Shown here: positions 46,878 through 58,384 of the stretch, one piece after another
How positions within the stretch are numbered: the first letter of the stretch is position 1
Layout: every line of letters starts with the position of its first letter
From: Halichondria panicea
Taxonomy: Eukaryota; Porifera; Demospongiae; Suberitida; Halichondriidae
Length of the DNA: 64,000 bases
Reading direction: 5' to 3'
Assembly: GCF_963675165.1 (NCBI RefSeq)
Contig: NC_087382.1
Location: forward strand, 4,751,963-4,815,962
Made by a program: the position numbers and the translations under genes
The notes under the pieces: model-generated
Seen by the model: the letters and a program-made list of their open reading frames with translations, nothing else
The model's database searches: none
What the model was told of the DNA's origin: nothing

Positions 46878-47011
46878 TAGCCTCGATCTCAGGCCGAGTT
46901 TTCGCTTTTATAACGGTTAGGCGAACAACTAGCTTTTATAATGGTTAGGCAAACAACTAGTTGTTCGCCTAACCCTTATAAAAGCGAAAACTCGGCCTGG
47001 GATCGAGGCTA
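46878..47011. mobile_element. 134-bp palindromic member of the TAGCCTCG family
   Basis: TAGCCTCGATCTCAGGCCGA to its complement ending GATCGAGGCTA, with arms of about 55 bp (TTTTCGCTTTTATAAC, GGTTAGGCGAACAACTAG). Copies A and B have no insertion here. The flanks (ACTGTTTGC and GACTATTGC) are an imperfect 9-10-bp duplication. Confidence 0.75.
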
Positions 47012-47226
47012 GACTATTGCATCCAAAGGTCTTCTTGTAATTTGGAAGCAATAGAAATTCCATTGACTAGGATCTACAACTGTAGGTAAACAACAGCTGT
47101 GCTCTATTATTCTGTGGTTGAACAGTTTGATAGAGCAAGGTTGGGTAGGTTGGTGATCAAAATAATTCTGTTTTGCTGAATCAAAAATAAGCTAGCTACA
47201 ACTGCTCCATGGTTGCAATGCGATTA

Positions 47227-47441
47227 CCGTATTACTAGAATACTTTGCTGGTGAAAAACCTTTGCGAATGAGCCAAATCAGCCGAAAATTCGACCCTTTG
47301 CGATCTAACTATTGCGTTCTGGCAAGGATTGTGTGTATTTACTAGTAATAATTTAGGTTTTGCGGATTTATTGTTGCAAATTGATCAACCATCGCAAAGT
47401 TTGCAAATGTTTGATGCTCGCAAAACATTCTAGTAATACGG
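47227..47441. mobile_element. 215-bp TA-inserted MITE (CCGTATTACTAGAAT termini)
   Basis: CCGTATTACTAGAATACTTT and its complement ATTCTAGTAATACGG are the ends, with TA on both sides. Copy B (17791-17806) shows the empty site GAGTACATGC. Likely mobilised by a Tc1/mariner-type transposase. Confidence 0.8.
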
Positions 47442-47933
47442 TACATGCAGCCAGTGGCGGATCGGGGTTCTTTGGGTTCAATTGAACCCCCATGCATTAC
47501 TGAGTGGAAGGCTTGAGCAACTAGTTATGCCTCGAGGCGTAGCCGCACGAGGGATACAGTAAAGCTGACTGTGTGTGTGTCTGTTCCAGCTGTAACTGCT
47601 CAACGGTTGCAATGCGACGAAAGCTAACAGCTTCTATAGGCTTCTAGCCACGCGTTCTCTTGAATTTTTATTCGTGGATTAGCAAACTAAAGCTTCTTTC
47701 TCGAGTTATGGCTAGTTTGACTCACATTGAAGGCTGTTGCAGTCTCTTTAGAATCTTTCATAGCATCATCTGTTCGAACAAACTTTCTATTCAACATATG
47801 AGTTAGCCTTGCACTAAAGCACTAGCTTTTTGTTAGCTACAAGAGTCAGAAAATATCTGTTAAAACAGCTAGCTTGCAGTAGCCATTTGTGAAATTGATC
47901 TCTTTGGACACACCCTTTAATTACCGTATATTT

Positions 47934-48349
47934 CGAGGGTATAAATGTTCGCGGTTTTTGCGGATTGAGCCTGTACCTCGAAAATTTATATACCCACGAA
48001 AATTTGAATAGTAGGCGTGTTCAGTATTATTGACCACACCTATCTTACAATAAAAAGGAATCTAGAGACAAGGACGCCGGTATAACCAGTTAGCTTGCTC
48101 TACGTATACTGTATCCCCTGACCATGGCCTGCACAGCAAACGTTCTGCTAGAGGTGGAGGACATAGTGCCTCAACGATTCATACAGGCTAGGCCTGGATT
48201 CGAGGCTAACGGTGTGGAGGTACAGCTGCATGTTGATGTGCGCATGCGCCAAAAGGCTGGAACTCAGACCACGAAAATAAAATCCGAGAAATCCTTTGTA
48301 GAGGTCCATCCGCGAAAATGTATACCCTCGAAATATACCCGCTATACGG
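47934..48349. mobile_element. 416-bp TA-flanked MITE (CCGTATATTTCGAGG termini)
   Basis: CCGTATATTTCGAGGGTATA at the left; TATACCCTCGAAATATACCC plus GCTATACGG at the right; TA on both sides. It encloses the first part of an 80-codon plus-strand frame (48124-48366) with no recognised domain, which crosses the right terminus and is probably fortuitous. Confidence 0.65.
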
Positions 48350-48956
48350 TATTCCTGTGGATGTAATGCGCATGTGCGCTCATTCCCGATCCTCCTGGCA
48401 AAATCATCTTTTTCTTGAGGGCCTGGTAAGCCACAAAGCACTACCATATAACAATATAGATAACAATATGCATGTACACAAGTCTTTTCTTCTTAGATAT
48501 TATATACACTTAACTACAGATCCTGGAAGAATCAATTTTCTTCTTTCTTTAGGTCCTGGTAAGCCACATAATACAACAATAGATGCATACTTTTAGAGCG
48601 AAAGCATAACATGGCGAGAGGCATTAGCAAGCGCACGCTTGCAACACTCGTTAGCTATAGTTTTCCTTTCCTAATAGCTTTCACATACACTTATCACTTA
48701 TCTGTAGTTCTTGTAAGTCCTATGAAGCTTTGTTTGTGCAGTTTTACTAAAAGCTAAAAACTCTCTAGTGCATGCATGCAGAATGTTTGACCTTTTTTTA
48801 GATACTGGTAATACGCATGCAGAATAAGTGACAAAATTTTTTAGGTAAAATTCGGAGTCCTTGTCCTGCTCAACTAGTTTGAGCCCTGTACCACTGGAAC
48901 CCCCCTTTCAAAAATCCTATAGATTTGCCACTGTTAGTCTGTCAGCTGAGTAATTA

Positions 48957-49498
48957 TGCCTCGGTGCGCATGAGCAAGCGAGGTATACGGTAGTGTGTTT
49001 GTGTGTGTCTGTGTTGTGTCTGTGTGTGTGTATAGACTGCTACTGCTGCTCAAGGATCGATGAAGTGCAAGTAAGAGTTTCTATAGGCTAGCTCTAGTTG
49101 GATTTTAATTTGTGGATTTGCAAAATAATGCTTCGTTCTCGAGTTATGTCTAGTTTTGCTTACTTGGAATGCCATATTGCAGCCTTTTCAGAAGAGCAGT
49201 AGCCAAACTTGTTTACCGAGTGTTGCTACTCTACTTAGTAGTTAGCTCTGCACTAGAACACTAGCTGCAAGAGTGAGAAGAGAGCTGTAAGGCTCTGCTA
49301 ATGGCAGCCATTACTTGAACTTTGGCATCAATCGTTTTTAACAACATCATGGTCGATCATTAGATTACCCACTCGATTACCCACTCATTGAGTGTGCATG
49401 CAGCAAATTAATAAAATAATGAAAATAATATTCATCATGACTATTGTGTATAAAATAGTAGCTTTATGTTATGTAGCTTTGACATCTCCACCGAGGCA
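48957..49498 (+). mobile_element. MITE of the TGCCTCGGTG family, third full copy
   Basis: Left end TGCCTCGGTGCGCATGAGCA, right end CCACCGAGGCA. Collinear with 15417-15967. Noncoding. Confidence 0.75.
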
Positions 49499-51375
49499 TC
49501 AGCTGCGGTGCTTTCATTCTAGCAATGCTATATATCTTGCAAACAAAGGCTTTGTTCAAGTAAAGGCTAGTTTTACTTACCAGTACATTAAAGGCTATTG
49601 CAGTCTCTCCAGAATCAGGAATAGTAAAATATTTTCGTAGAAGGGTCTACTTAGTAGCTAGCCTCGAATCCAGGCCGATTAAAATACGGCCTGGTATCTA
49701 TGGCATGGGTAATTAATCATAGGCGTGGTCCATAGATCTACACGCCCACGTACTATCTACTATGGCTTTATAGCCTAGCTAGCTGTGGCCCTCTATGGTG
49801 TTGTTGAGAAGACTTGCACACTAGTCTGAAACCAGAAGAGGCTCTCATCTACCTCTATGATGGTTGAATGGTCGTTATGTTTTAAACTTGGTTTCTGTAC
49901 AAATGATATAGCTTCTTCTGGCTTCAGACTAGTGTGCAAGCCTTCTCGACAATACCATGGAGGGCCACAGCTAGCCAGCAAGTCTTCTCGACAACGCAAT
50001 AGAGAGTATAAGCCACAGCTCTGCACAGGAGATAATTAAAGAAACTAGTAAACAAACTAGTTTATAGTTATAAAGGTTTACTAAAGTATATTCGCGCATG
50101 TGCACTATCACCCATGCAATAGAGACCAGGCTGTATTTTAATCGGCCTGGTCTCGAGGCTACTTAGTAGCTAGCTCTACACTAGAGCGATAGCTATAGTA
50201 GCTGCATGCAAACAGTTAACGCACTGTTTTACGCTCGTGCTCAATGGATATTATTGGCCAAGTGGAAGTTCGAGAAGCTCATGTAGCTCAAGGTTAACTC
50301 GCAACGGTGACACTACTATTACATGTTCATGACGGATTGGAGTTAATATGTTCTCGCCGGATTTCTTGTTTCCACGCTTTTTAGTATTTCCCCCTGGCCA
50401 ATCCTATATAGTTACATTGCAGTCGGTAGTGAAAATGTTTTGGAGTTCAAAAAATATATACTTAATTGAAGTTTCTAAGATCAGGCTGGTTGATTGTTCC
50501 GTAATGTGAAATAGCTTTTCGCCTACATTCAGGATGGGGGATGACTGCCAATATCTGAGCTCCAACTAATTATTAACTAAAAACTCTATAGTGACTGGCA
50601 ATGCAAATAACTTCAATACGTTCACAGCAGCCACCTGAGCGTACCACCTCTGCATGCACAATAATCACGGACACGATAGCTTGTGATGTCTGGTGAATTT
50701 TCGCCACACATGTATTCATTAACTCGCGATTTTTATGTATAATTATACTCCTGCAAGAGAGATGTATATATAGCTAATACAACTTGAGCACGAGGGCATG
50801 ATGTTACTACTTATTGCTGGTGATAATAATTCAAGGATCATTACCTAATGTACCATTCAGATTGCAGGATTCTACCCTACAGCATTGCATGGGATTCATC
50901 ACATCAATGCACTCCAGTTTCTTTAGCAAGCTAATGATGGTTGAATCGGTTGCATCCTGGGTATATTCACTGGGTAGTACATGAGTACGTTAAAATTGTT
51001 TCATTGCGCCCATTTATATAGTCAGGGAATGCCCATGCATCTTTAGCACATGCAAACAGTCAATTTTACATATTTTCACAGATCATTTTGCTGGTATTGC
51101 TAAATTCTTCAAGTTGTGATATTCATAGCGTGTCTACAAAGAGAGAGATTCATTGGATTTTCCAAGTACACATTTGCGATGTTACTCTCATTCGCAATAT
51201 CCGCGAAAATAATTATGTCTAGTTATATATAGCCTAGGCCAACAACACTCTTTTGATACGGATCAGTTGGTCAGGCCCTATGGTCCCAGCTTGTTGTCAC
51301 CAGGGCGCAAAGCGCCCGAACTCATGCCTGAAAATGTGGACAGGAAACCAACACTATGATTATGGTGTGTATACA

Positions 51376-51560
51376 CTGTATAACTGGAAAATTTGGCGAG
51401 TGTTTTAATTATTGAACATCGCCAATCGTCAAATTAAAGTTTTCCCGTGTATGCAACATTATTGCTGTAACGCTTGAGACGCCAAATTAAGAAATGCCGA
51501 GTCGATTCAAATGGCTCATTTGCCAAATATAATAACCGCCAAATTGTCCAGTTATACGGT
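51376..51560. mobile_element. small MITE (CCGTATAACTGG-type termini)
   Basis: ACTGTATAACTGGAAAATTT at the left and AATTGTCCAGTTATACGGTA at the right are imperfect inverted ends. The interior contains GCCAA/TTGGC-rich inverted segments. Noncoding. Confidence 0.55.
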
Positions 51561-51998
51561 AATCAATGGATGGTTGTATAAAATCTGCTGTATACAACCA
51601 TCCACGTGGGTGTTAAAAGTGCTGATTCAGCACTTACTGTGAAAGTTTATTGTTTGTTTTGAGTAGCGTGAAGTAATTTTAGTGTTGCTTTATTATGTTC
51701 ACTACATACTAAATAGGACATACTAAAGCTGATGGGAAGCTCGATATTAGCTAATTAAAACGGCAAGTACCTCGGTTCGGGGATACATTACTTTTTTCGA
51801 AATTCCAACTATCGCACACTTTTATTTTCTGGATTATTACGTCATCATTGCAAGAGCTATGACGTTGCTATTCAACCCAGCTTGTTCCTAAGGCATGTAA
51901 GTCGGGGTCAGATTCTGCATAACGCTGTTTGTTTTTGCTTACCGTGGTGCTAAATCATTCGAAAATACGTGTCGTTCGAAGTTCCATTGTTTACTCTA

Positions 51999-52238
51999 CC
52001 GTATAGCGCAAAATTTTCGAGGCACTTATATTTCGTGGATTGCATGGCCTCTAAAAGCATTTCGTTGCACAATGTTTGCGGAATGACTGCTTACCGGAAG
52101 CCATACCTTTAAATCTTTGCACATTATAGCAGATAATTCTAATTAAAGAACAATTTTCGTGGACTTAATTTTCGTGTAGGATTGCTAACCCACGAAATCC
52201 GCGAATATTAAGCCCCTCGAAAATTTCGCGCTATACGG
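51999..52238. mobile_element. 240-bp TA-flanked MITE (CCGTATAGCGCAAAATTTTC termini)
   Basis: CCGTATAGCGCAAAATTTTC plus GAGG, mirrored by CCTCGAAAATTTCGCGCTAT plus ACGG; TA on both sides (51997-51998, 52239-52240). It lies about 315 bp upstream of the third NLR start. Confidence 0.75.
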
Positions 52239-52552
52239 TACTGTACATCACCCTATACCAGCAATGTGCTAAGATTGGTAACTACCAGCGAAAATTTTCA
52301 CTAGAATATTTTGATTTGCGAAAAATGTATATACATGTTGAATGACGTTGTAATGGATTGGAGTTATGCTCTCGCCTTGTTTCCACGTTTCCCCCAGCCA
52401 ATCCTAGAAACTTTTCGTATTGACACCTGCAAATTTATTGTTTTTATGCCAAGTTCTGTTGTTTATTGTCTGTTAATTAAAAGCACATGCAATCTTTGTA
52501 GGTGTGAAATTATCTTATTTTATATAAATTATAATTATAGGCTGCTGCACCC

Positions 52553-55500
52553 ATGGATCCTGATGCTACTGATCCAATGTCAACACAAACGCAGTATCCA
52601 TCGACCAATGCAACATCTGCTGTTACAGTAGCCAGTCCAGCTCTACACAACTACTCAACTGTTTCTAATCATCCAGGTATTGCTCTGAGTACTCACCATC
52701 ACTCCCACCTCCCTGAGCCACCAGGATACGGCACTAGTCAATGGTATGGTGCAACTACTAACCGTCCCCCATTAGTTCCTTTTGGAATGCCTCGTATGTT
52801 ATCTTATCCAAGGTATCCTAATGCTAGCAGTCATGGTATGCCTCAAGGCTATCCGACAGCCTATGGTTCGCAATACCCTGAACGCAGATATTTCACACCT
52901 GGTGTTGTTTCCCTTACCTATGGTGGTCATGTGCCACACAATTATCACAATGCATCGGGCGACTGGCACACGCAAACAGATCCATATCCTGATATGAATA
53001 CAATGGGCTTACCACAACGTCCTGTATTCAATACTTTATATGGTAATGTAGTGAATGTGCATAACCCACCATACAATCCAAGACTGACTGAACTTGCACA
53101 ATTTCGTGGGCAATCCTCTGAATGGTCAATCAATGCCTCTCGTGCGCACCACCCTCCACTACAAAGAGAAACTATCCCTCCAACAGTTGCTATAGATTCA
53201 AGACAGGCCGTGCCCATACCCAATGAACTACATTATACAACATATGAATACACACCATCATATCGCCCCCTAAATGCCTTATATGGTAATGAGCATCCTT
53301 CTCAATTCATCCCAAGGCCGACAACACCTTTACAATTTCGAGTGCAGTCCTCTGAATGGCCAATCAATACATCTCAAGCCCCTCCAATACAAAGTAAAGT
53401 GATCCCTCCAGCAGTAGCTATTGATACGAATCTGGCATGCACTATATCTACTAGCTCAATACAAAGTAGTGACTTTTGTAGTCCAAAAATCAATTCTGAC
53501 TGTCAATCAGACGAAGGTAGTCTAGCAACTAATCAGGTTAATGTACTGCCTACTACTCTAATTGGTTCACTGCACAATGATTCGCCAGTAATATCTAGTC
53601 CGACAGCCAAAAGGTTGCGCTTAACTGATAGTCCTGATCCATCTCAGTTAGCTGTTACTAGCCCTAGTTCTCATAGTCAACATTTTTCTCACGGCACTAT
53701 AGAGCGTTGCAGCCAATTACCAGACCCATCAGAGGAGAACTTTGCCTTTGTGTATGAGAGACTCCACAGTATTTGTTACAAATGGTTTAATCTTGGTCTA
53801 GCCCTTGGCCTATTACCGTCAACTCTTCAGCGAATTTCTGGTGACAATAAAGAAAAATGTGAAGTTTGTCTGCGAGAAACTCTTTTCGAACTAGTTCAAG
53901 TTAGACAGTTAACATGGAGGGAAATCATCGAAGCTTTGAGGAAACCTACGATTTATGAAAACGAACTAGCAACAGAGATAGAGTCAGAAGTGATGAATCC
54001 GCCTACACTAGCACCAAATGGTTTGTCGAGAAAAATCTCGTTAGAAGAGCTTTGTCATCTTCCAGTGGATAAAGTTTGGTATCAGTTGGGTCTCTGGTTG
54101 GGAGTTGAAGAACAAAGGTTGAATAAAATGAAGAAGAAGGATAAGAAACTAAATTTATTATTTGGGGCTTTCTTGGAGCTTCCTTATGAATCTGCTGATT
54201 ACAAACGCTTATGCAAAAGGTTCCCTGATGACCGAAAAGAAGAAGCTCGAAGACTTCTTGAAAGTGAAAAGTATGAAGACTTTATTAAACTATTTCCTCG
54301 AGATAAACAAGTTGATGCGAGAAAATTAGTAGAAATGTCAAAATCTTTGTTTCCACGACTAATCACTGCTCTTGTCAAAGTGGGAAATAGGGAGATGGCA
54401 GAGAATATTTGCTCAAACAGACGTAAGTTAACACTATGCTTATCATAATAATAATTAATGTCAGGAATGCATGAAGGGGAGCAAACAACTATACAGCTCA
54501 TATAACCCATTGTTGTCTGAGTATATGTCATACTAAGTGTTAAGCCATGCATGCATACATGCACGGTCATGTCACAACCCACTAGTGTTTGTGACGTACT
54601 CAGACAACAACGTATTTATATGGTGTGCATAGTAGTTGCTAACTCCACTTCATGTATTATTGAGAGTAATAAGAATAAACATGCTTTATTTTTGTGCAGG
54701 TATATCTCTGTGCCATCTCACTGACAGTAAACCACCTCCTGAGTGTGTAGTGATGTATGCCGACTATCTGAAGAGCAAGTACAGAAAGATGTCTCTTCTA
54801 CCAGATCCTGACTGGCCCCCAAGCATAGCTACCGAAGAGCACTATACTAATCTGGCACTAATTCAGAAAGAAAGGAACTATTCACAAGCTAAAAAGGATA
54901 TAAGTAGTGTTTCTAAAGATTACGTACACGGTAATATTGATAGAATCATTGCCAAAAAGAAGAAAATTGATCTTGAAGAAGCATTTTATCCTATTGTTAA
55001 TCCTATGACAAATGAAAGTCAATTAACAATCTTAATGGATGGTGCTCCAGGGGTCGGGAAAACTACTATCACTAGGAAGGTGTGTATCGACTGGGCAAAA
55101 GGTGACGCCCTTCCAGAGTATCAACTTGTGCTTTTAGTTCCTCTTAGAAAGCTCAAGATGATATTATCACAAAAAGTTGATAAACAATTGCATTTGTCCG
55201 ATATCTTGCCCTCTCATAACAAAGAACTCTTACAAAAGGTTGATGAACACATTATGGATGTATCTGGTGCAAAAACTCTGATAATTTTTGATGGTTTTGA
55301 TGAGCTTAGCTCTCAAGAAAGGAATGTTAACACAGCATCTCTTGTCATAGACATAATAAAAGGTGATATACTGCATCTTTGCTCTGTGATGATTACCTCT
55401 CGTCCTTATGCTTCCCAGTCTTTAAGAAGTTTAAACCAAGTCAATCGCCATATCGAGGTATTGGGATTTACTGAAGAGCAAATACGTGACTGTGTGTGTA

Positions 55501-58289
55501 GGAACATTGAAGGAAAGAAAGGAGATAAATTGATTCGACAACTGCGAGAACGATTAGATATTGGGTCACTTTGTTACATTCCCCTGAATTGTAGAATTCT
55601 GCTATTTGTCTATAAAACAGAAGATTTTAATCTACCATCTACAATAACTGAACTGTATGAGATTTTTCTACTTCATACAATTAAACGGTTTGCTCAAAAG
55701 GTTGAATTAGAAGATAATGTATCTAATGAGATATTTGCTGCAAAGAAATTAAGTAAAATCCCTTCTGTTATTACGGTGCAACTGAATGATCTTTCAAAAT
55801 TCGCTTTAGAAGGAATTGAGCAAAGTATACTAGTGTTTGATGATGAGAATCTAAAGGAACATGTGTCTCTTGGCCTCTTAAACTCACTCCATTGTTTTAT
55901 AACTACTGGTGAGGCTACCTTCTTTCAGTTTCTCCACTTAACCATTCAAGAGTTTCTTGCTGCAAGGTATGTAGCATCGGATGCCATGACTGATGAACAA
56001 CGCAAAAGTTTCATAACATCAAACATCGAGAATGAAACGTATAGAATGACCATCCTATTCTTAGCGGGCTTAACCAGATTCAGTTTCTTGAGCTCAGGTG
56101 ACTCTCTACTGCAACCTCAAAGTACATTTCTGTCAGGGTCATGTGAAAAAGAACGAATTCTATTTTTGGCTCAACTTATCTATGAAAGTAAGAGCTCTTC
56201 GTTTTTTATTTTGTCTGACCTCAATAGATGTTTGGATATGTCCGATTATCCTCTCACCAAGTTTGATTGTCTTGTTCTTGCACATCTTATGTCTAATACT
56301 CCACGAGACTTTGTCTGGGAGTTCATTGATATGAGTAACTGTGGCATCACTGCCTACTCCGTGCTTTTAAAAACTAAGCATTCCGAACATTCCAAGTTAC
56401 CAGGTATCGTTGTCTCAAAGAAGTTGAGATTTTCTTATAGAAAGGAAATAAATGTCAAATTTAATGGTGCTATTCCGATTGCATCATTATTAGACCTTCT
56501 GTCCAAATCCAAAGATTCGCCACTTGAAGAACTAACGGTACCAGTAGTAAAGTTTGAAACGGATAAAAGGGAAACGGATAAAAGGCATCAACAAATAGTG
56601 CAACTCTCCCAAGCCTTAGTTGATAGCAAGTCATTGCAAGCATTTGAAATTTGTCATATAAAAGAAGCTTCAGTTTCTAAAGCCTCAGAGCACATTCTGT
56701 CTACCACATCTAAAGAGAAATTTGTTCTACAAAAACAGCTGCTTGTCTGCTCAAATTCTTTAGTAATGCTATTGAAGTTTGCTTCCCTAGAAATTAAAAA
56801 GCTTAAAGTAATAGGTGCTGAGCCATTTATAGATTGCTCTACTTGTGGTAGTTCAGGTGAAGATGCTGTGAAGAGCCTGTGTGAGTTCCTGGGAAACTGT
56901 ACGAATATAGAGCAGGTAAAAATCAGTGAATGTTGCTTAAAATGGAATGCAATACGATCTATTTTATCATCCTTGGTAAGCAGGATTCATATTTTGGAAA
57001 ACAACGAAGTCGGCATTGCGTTTAAAGCCAATGAACATGATCTCGAAGTTTCCAATTACTGTGATGATCAAGATAACAAAGGTTATGAAACCTTCCTCAC
57101 CAATATCAGGTGTGTATTCCCACGCCGATTCACTAGCCTGAGTGTTGAAGTTAGAGACACGGACGAGAAAGTTTTAGAGTATCTCTCACAGAATCCAAAT
57201 CTGAAAATGATTACGCTAACCCTCAATAAAATACCACAGGACAAAGTTGTGGTTAGGACAGAGACTTCAAACAGAATGATACTTAAACTAAGCAAATCCC
57301 TGACATCAATACGAATAAAAGGTCATCTTCAAGATCATGGTGACATTCTTGAACATGTAGCCAGAGGTGTATGTCAAAATGACACTTTAAAATGTATGGA
57401 GATAATAGGTACATATGATCGCGATGGTCATGGTCAGACTATTACTGGACTAAACACGTTACTGAACTCTTTGAAATCTACTCCAGTACAAAAGTTGCGC
57501 TTTGAAAATATTCTTTTCGATAGTGAATGTACCGAAGCATTATTGGAACTACTGAGACATAAGCACCTGACTGATTTAGCAATGGAAGGACATACAAATT
57601 ATTTGACTTATGCTAGTCGCACACCAAGATCTATAATATTATTATGCCAAACTCTTCAAATTAAATCTCTGACAGTACTAAGCCTTAATGGCAACAAGCT
57701 TGAAGCAGATGGTACTGTGGCATTAATAAATTTTCTTCGTCTCAATCCACAACTCACTGTCTTGAGAGCATTTGATTGTAATCTGACTGATGACCTATTC
57801 ACTGACACTCACTATTGGGAAACCTCTTCCTTGGAAGAACTGATCATAAATTGTAACTATGGCATTCGCATTAAAGGGTGGACTAATCTGTTTCAAAGTC
57901 TTAGGCAGAACACATCACTGATTAAATTAAACTTCACTCGTTTACCATATAGTGACATTGATGAGGAGGTGTTGAGTGAAATGATAATTTCCAATAAATC
58001 TATTCAATATCTTACAATTGATGATTATCCCTATAATAGTCAACATGACAAGTCACTAGCAAGAGCACTTGTTCAGAACCTCACTCTCAGAGAAATTACA
58101 AATAATAGTCAACATGACAAGTCACTAGCAAGAGCACTTGTTCAGAACCTCACTCTCAAAGAAATTATGTATGGAAGTGGGTTTGACAGAGATGCTGCGG
58201 ATGACCTCAAGAGAGAAATACAAAAACTAAAAAGAGACAAGAACGTCACAATATCTCCTGAATGGAATCTAAAGATACGAGCGGCATAA
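52553..58289 (+). CDS. NLR-type receptor 3: Tyr/Pro-rich N-terminus, two death-fold domains, NACHT, LRR; 1819 aa, intact
   Basis: Exons 52553-54422 and 54700-58289 (5460 nt, phase 1 junction, GTAAGT donor and TTTTTGTGCAG acceptor). The ATG follows an acceptor at 52540 by 12 nt in CACCCATGG. Residues 1-345: Tyr/Pro/Asn/Gln-rich, disordered, with a repeated FRGQSSEWSIN / FRVQSSEWPIN module. Residues 349-357: AKRLRLTD. Residues about 388-475: DEATH. Residues about 489-620: second death-like domain. NACHT Walker A GAPGVGKTT near 737, Walker B LIIFDGFDELS near 816. C-terminal leucine-rich repeats include a 23-residue direct duplication. Closely similar to NLR 1 but with a longer N-terminus. The paralogues' leader exon and TATA promoter are not found upstream, where MITEs have inserted, so the promoter may be new. 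Confidence 0.9.
58035..58172 (+). repeat. in-frame 69-bp tandem duplication in the last LRRs of NLR 3
   Basis: NNSQHDKSLARALVQNLTL occurs twice, 23 codons apart. The two units differ at very few bases (CTCAGAGAAATTACA against CTCAAAGAAATTATG). NLR 1 and the NLR 2 pseudogene have a single unit (SLARALVQNLTLKEI or SLARALIQNLTLKEI), so the duplication is specific and recent. Confidence 0.9.
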
Positions 58290-58384
58290 TCATTATTACA
58301 TGAACATTAACTATCATCTAATCATTACAGAAAAGCAAAAAATGTAGTCACTCATAATTATATGTCTTTAATTTCAGTTTTGTT

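Larger units (their letters stand above)
41208..51368. repeat. large noncoding repeat, copy C (heavily interrupted)
   Basis: Matches copy B from GTGCATTGGAT (41208) to about 41726, resumes at 45783 (TATAAGCACTGACAATAGGC), and continues to a block ending AGGGCGCAAAGCGCCC (51317). Insertions relative to copies A/B: 41233-41257, 41727-45782, 46878-47011, 47227-47441, about 47515-48655 and 48957-49498. Uninterrupted parts (46000-46870, 49640-51368) hold no supported gene. Small inverted CCTCGAATCCAGGCC-type relics lie at 49656-49700 and 50122-50163. Confidence 0.65.

Noticed and set aside
48124..48366. 80-codon plus-strand frame as a gene
   Set aside because: It crosses the right terminus of a TA-flanked MITE, has no recognised domain, and its composition follows the element's inverted repeats.
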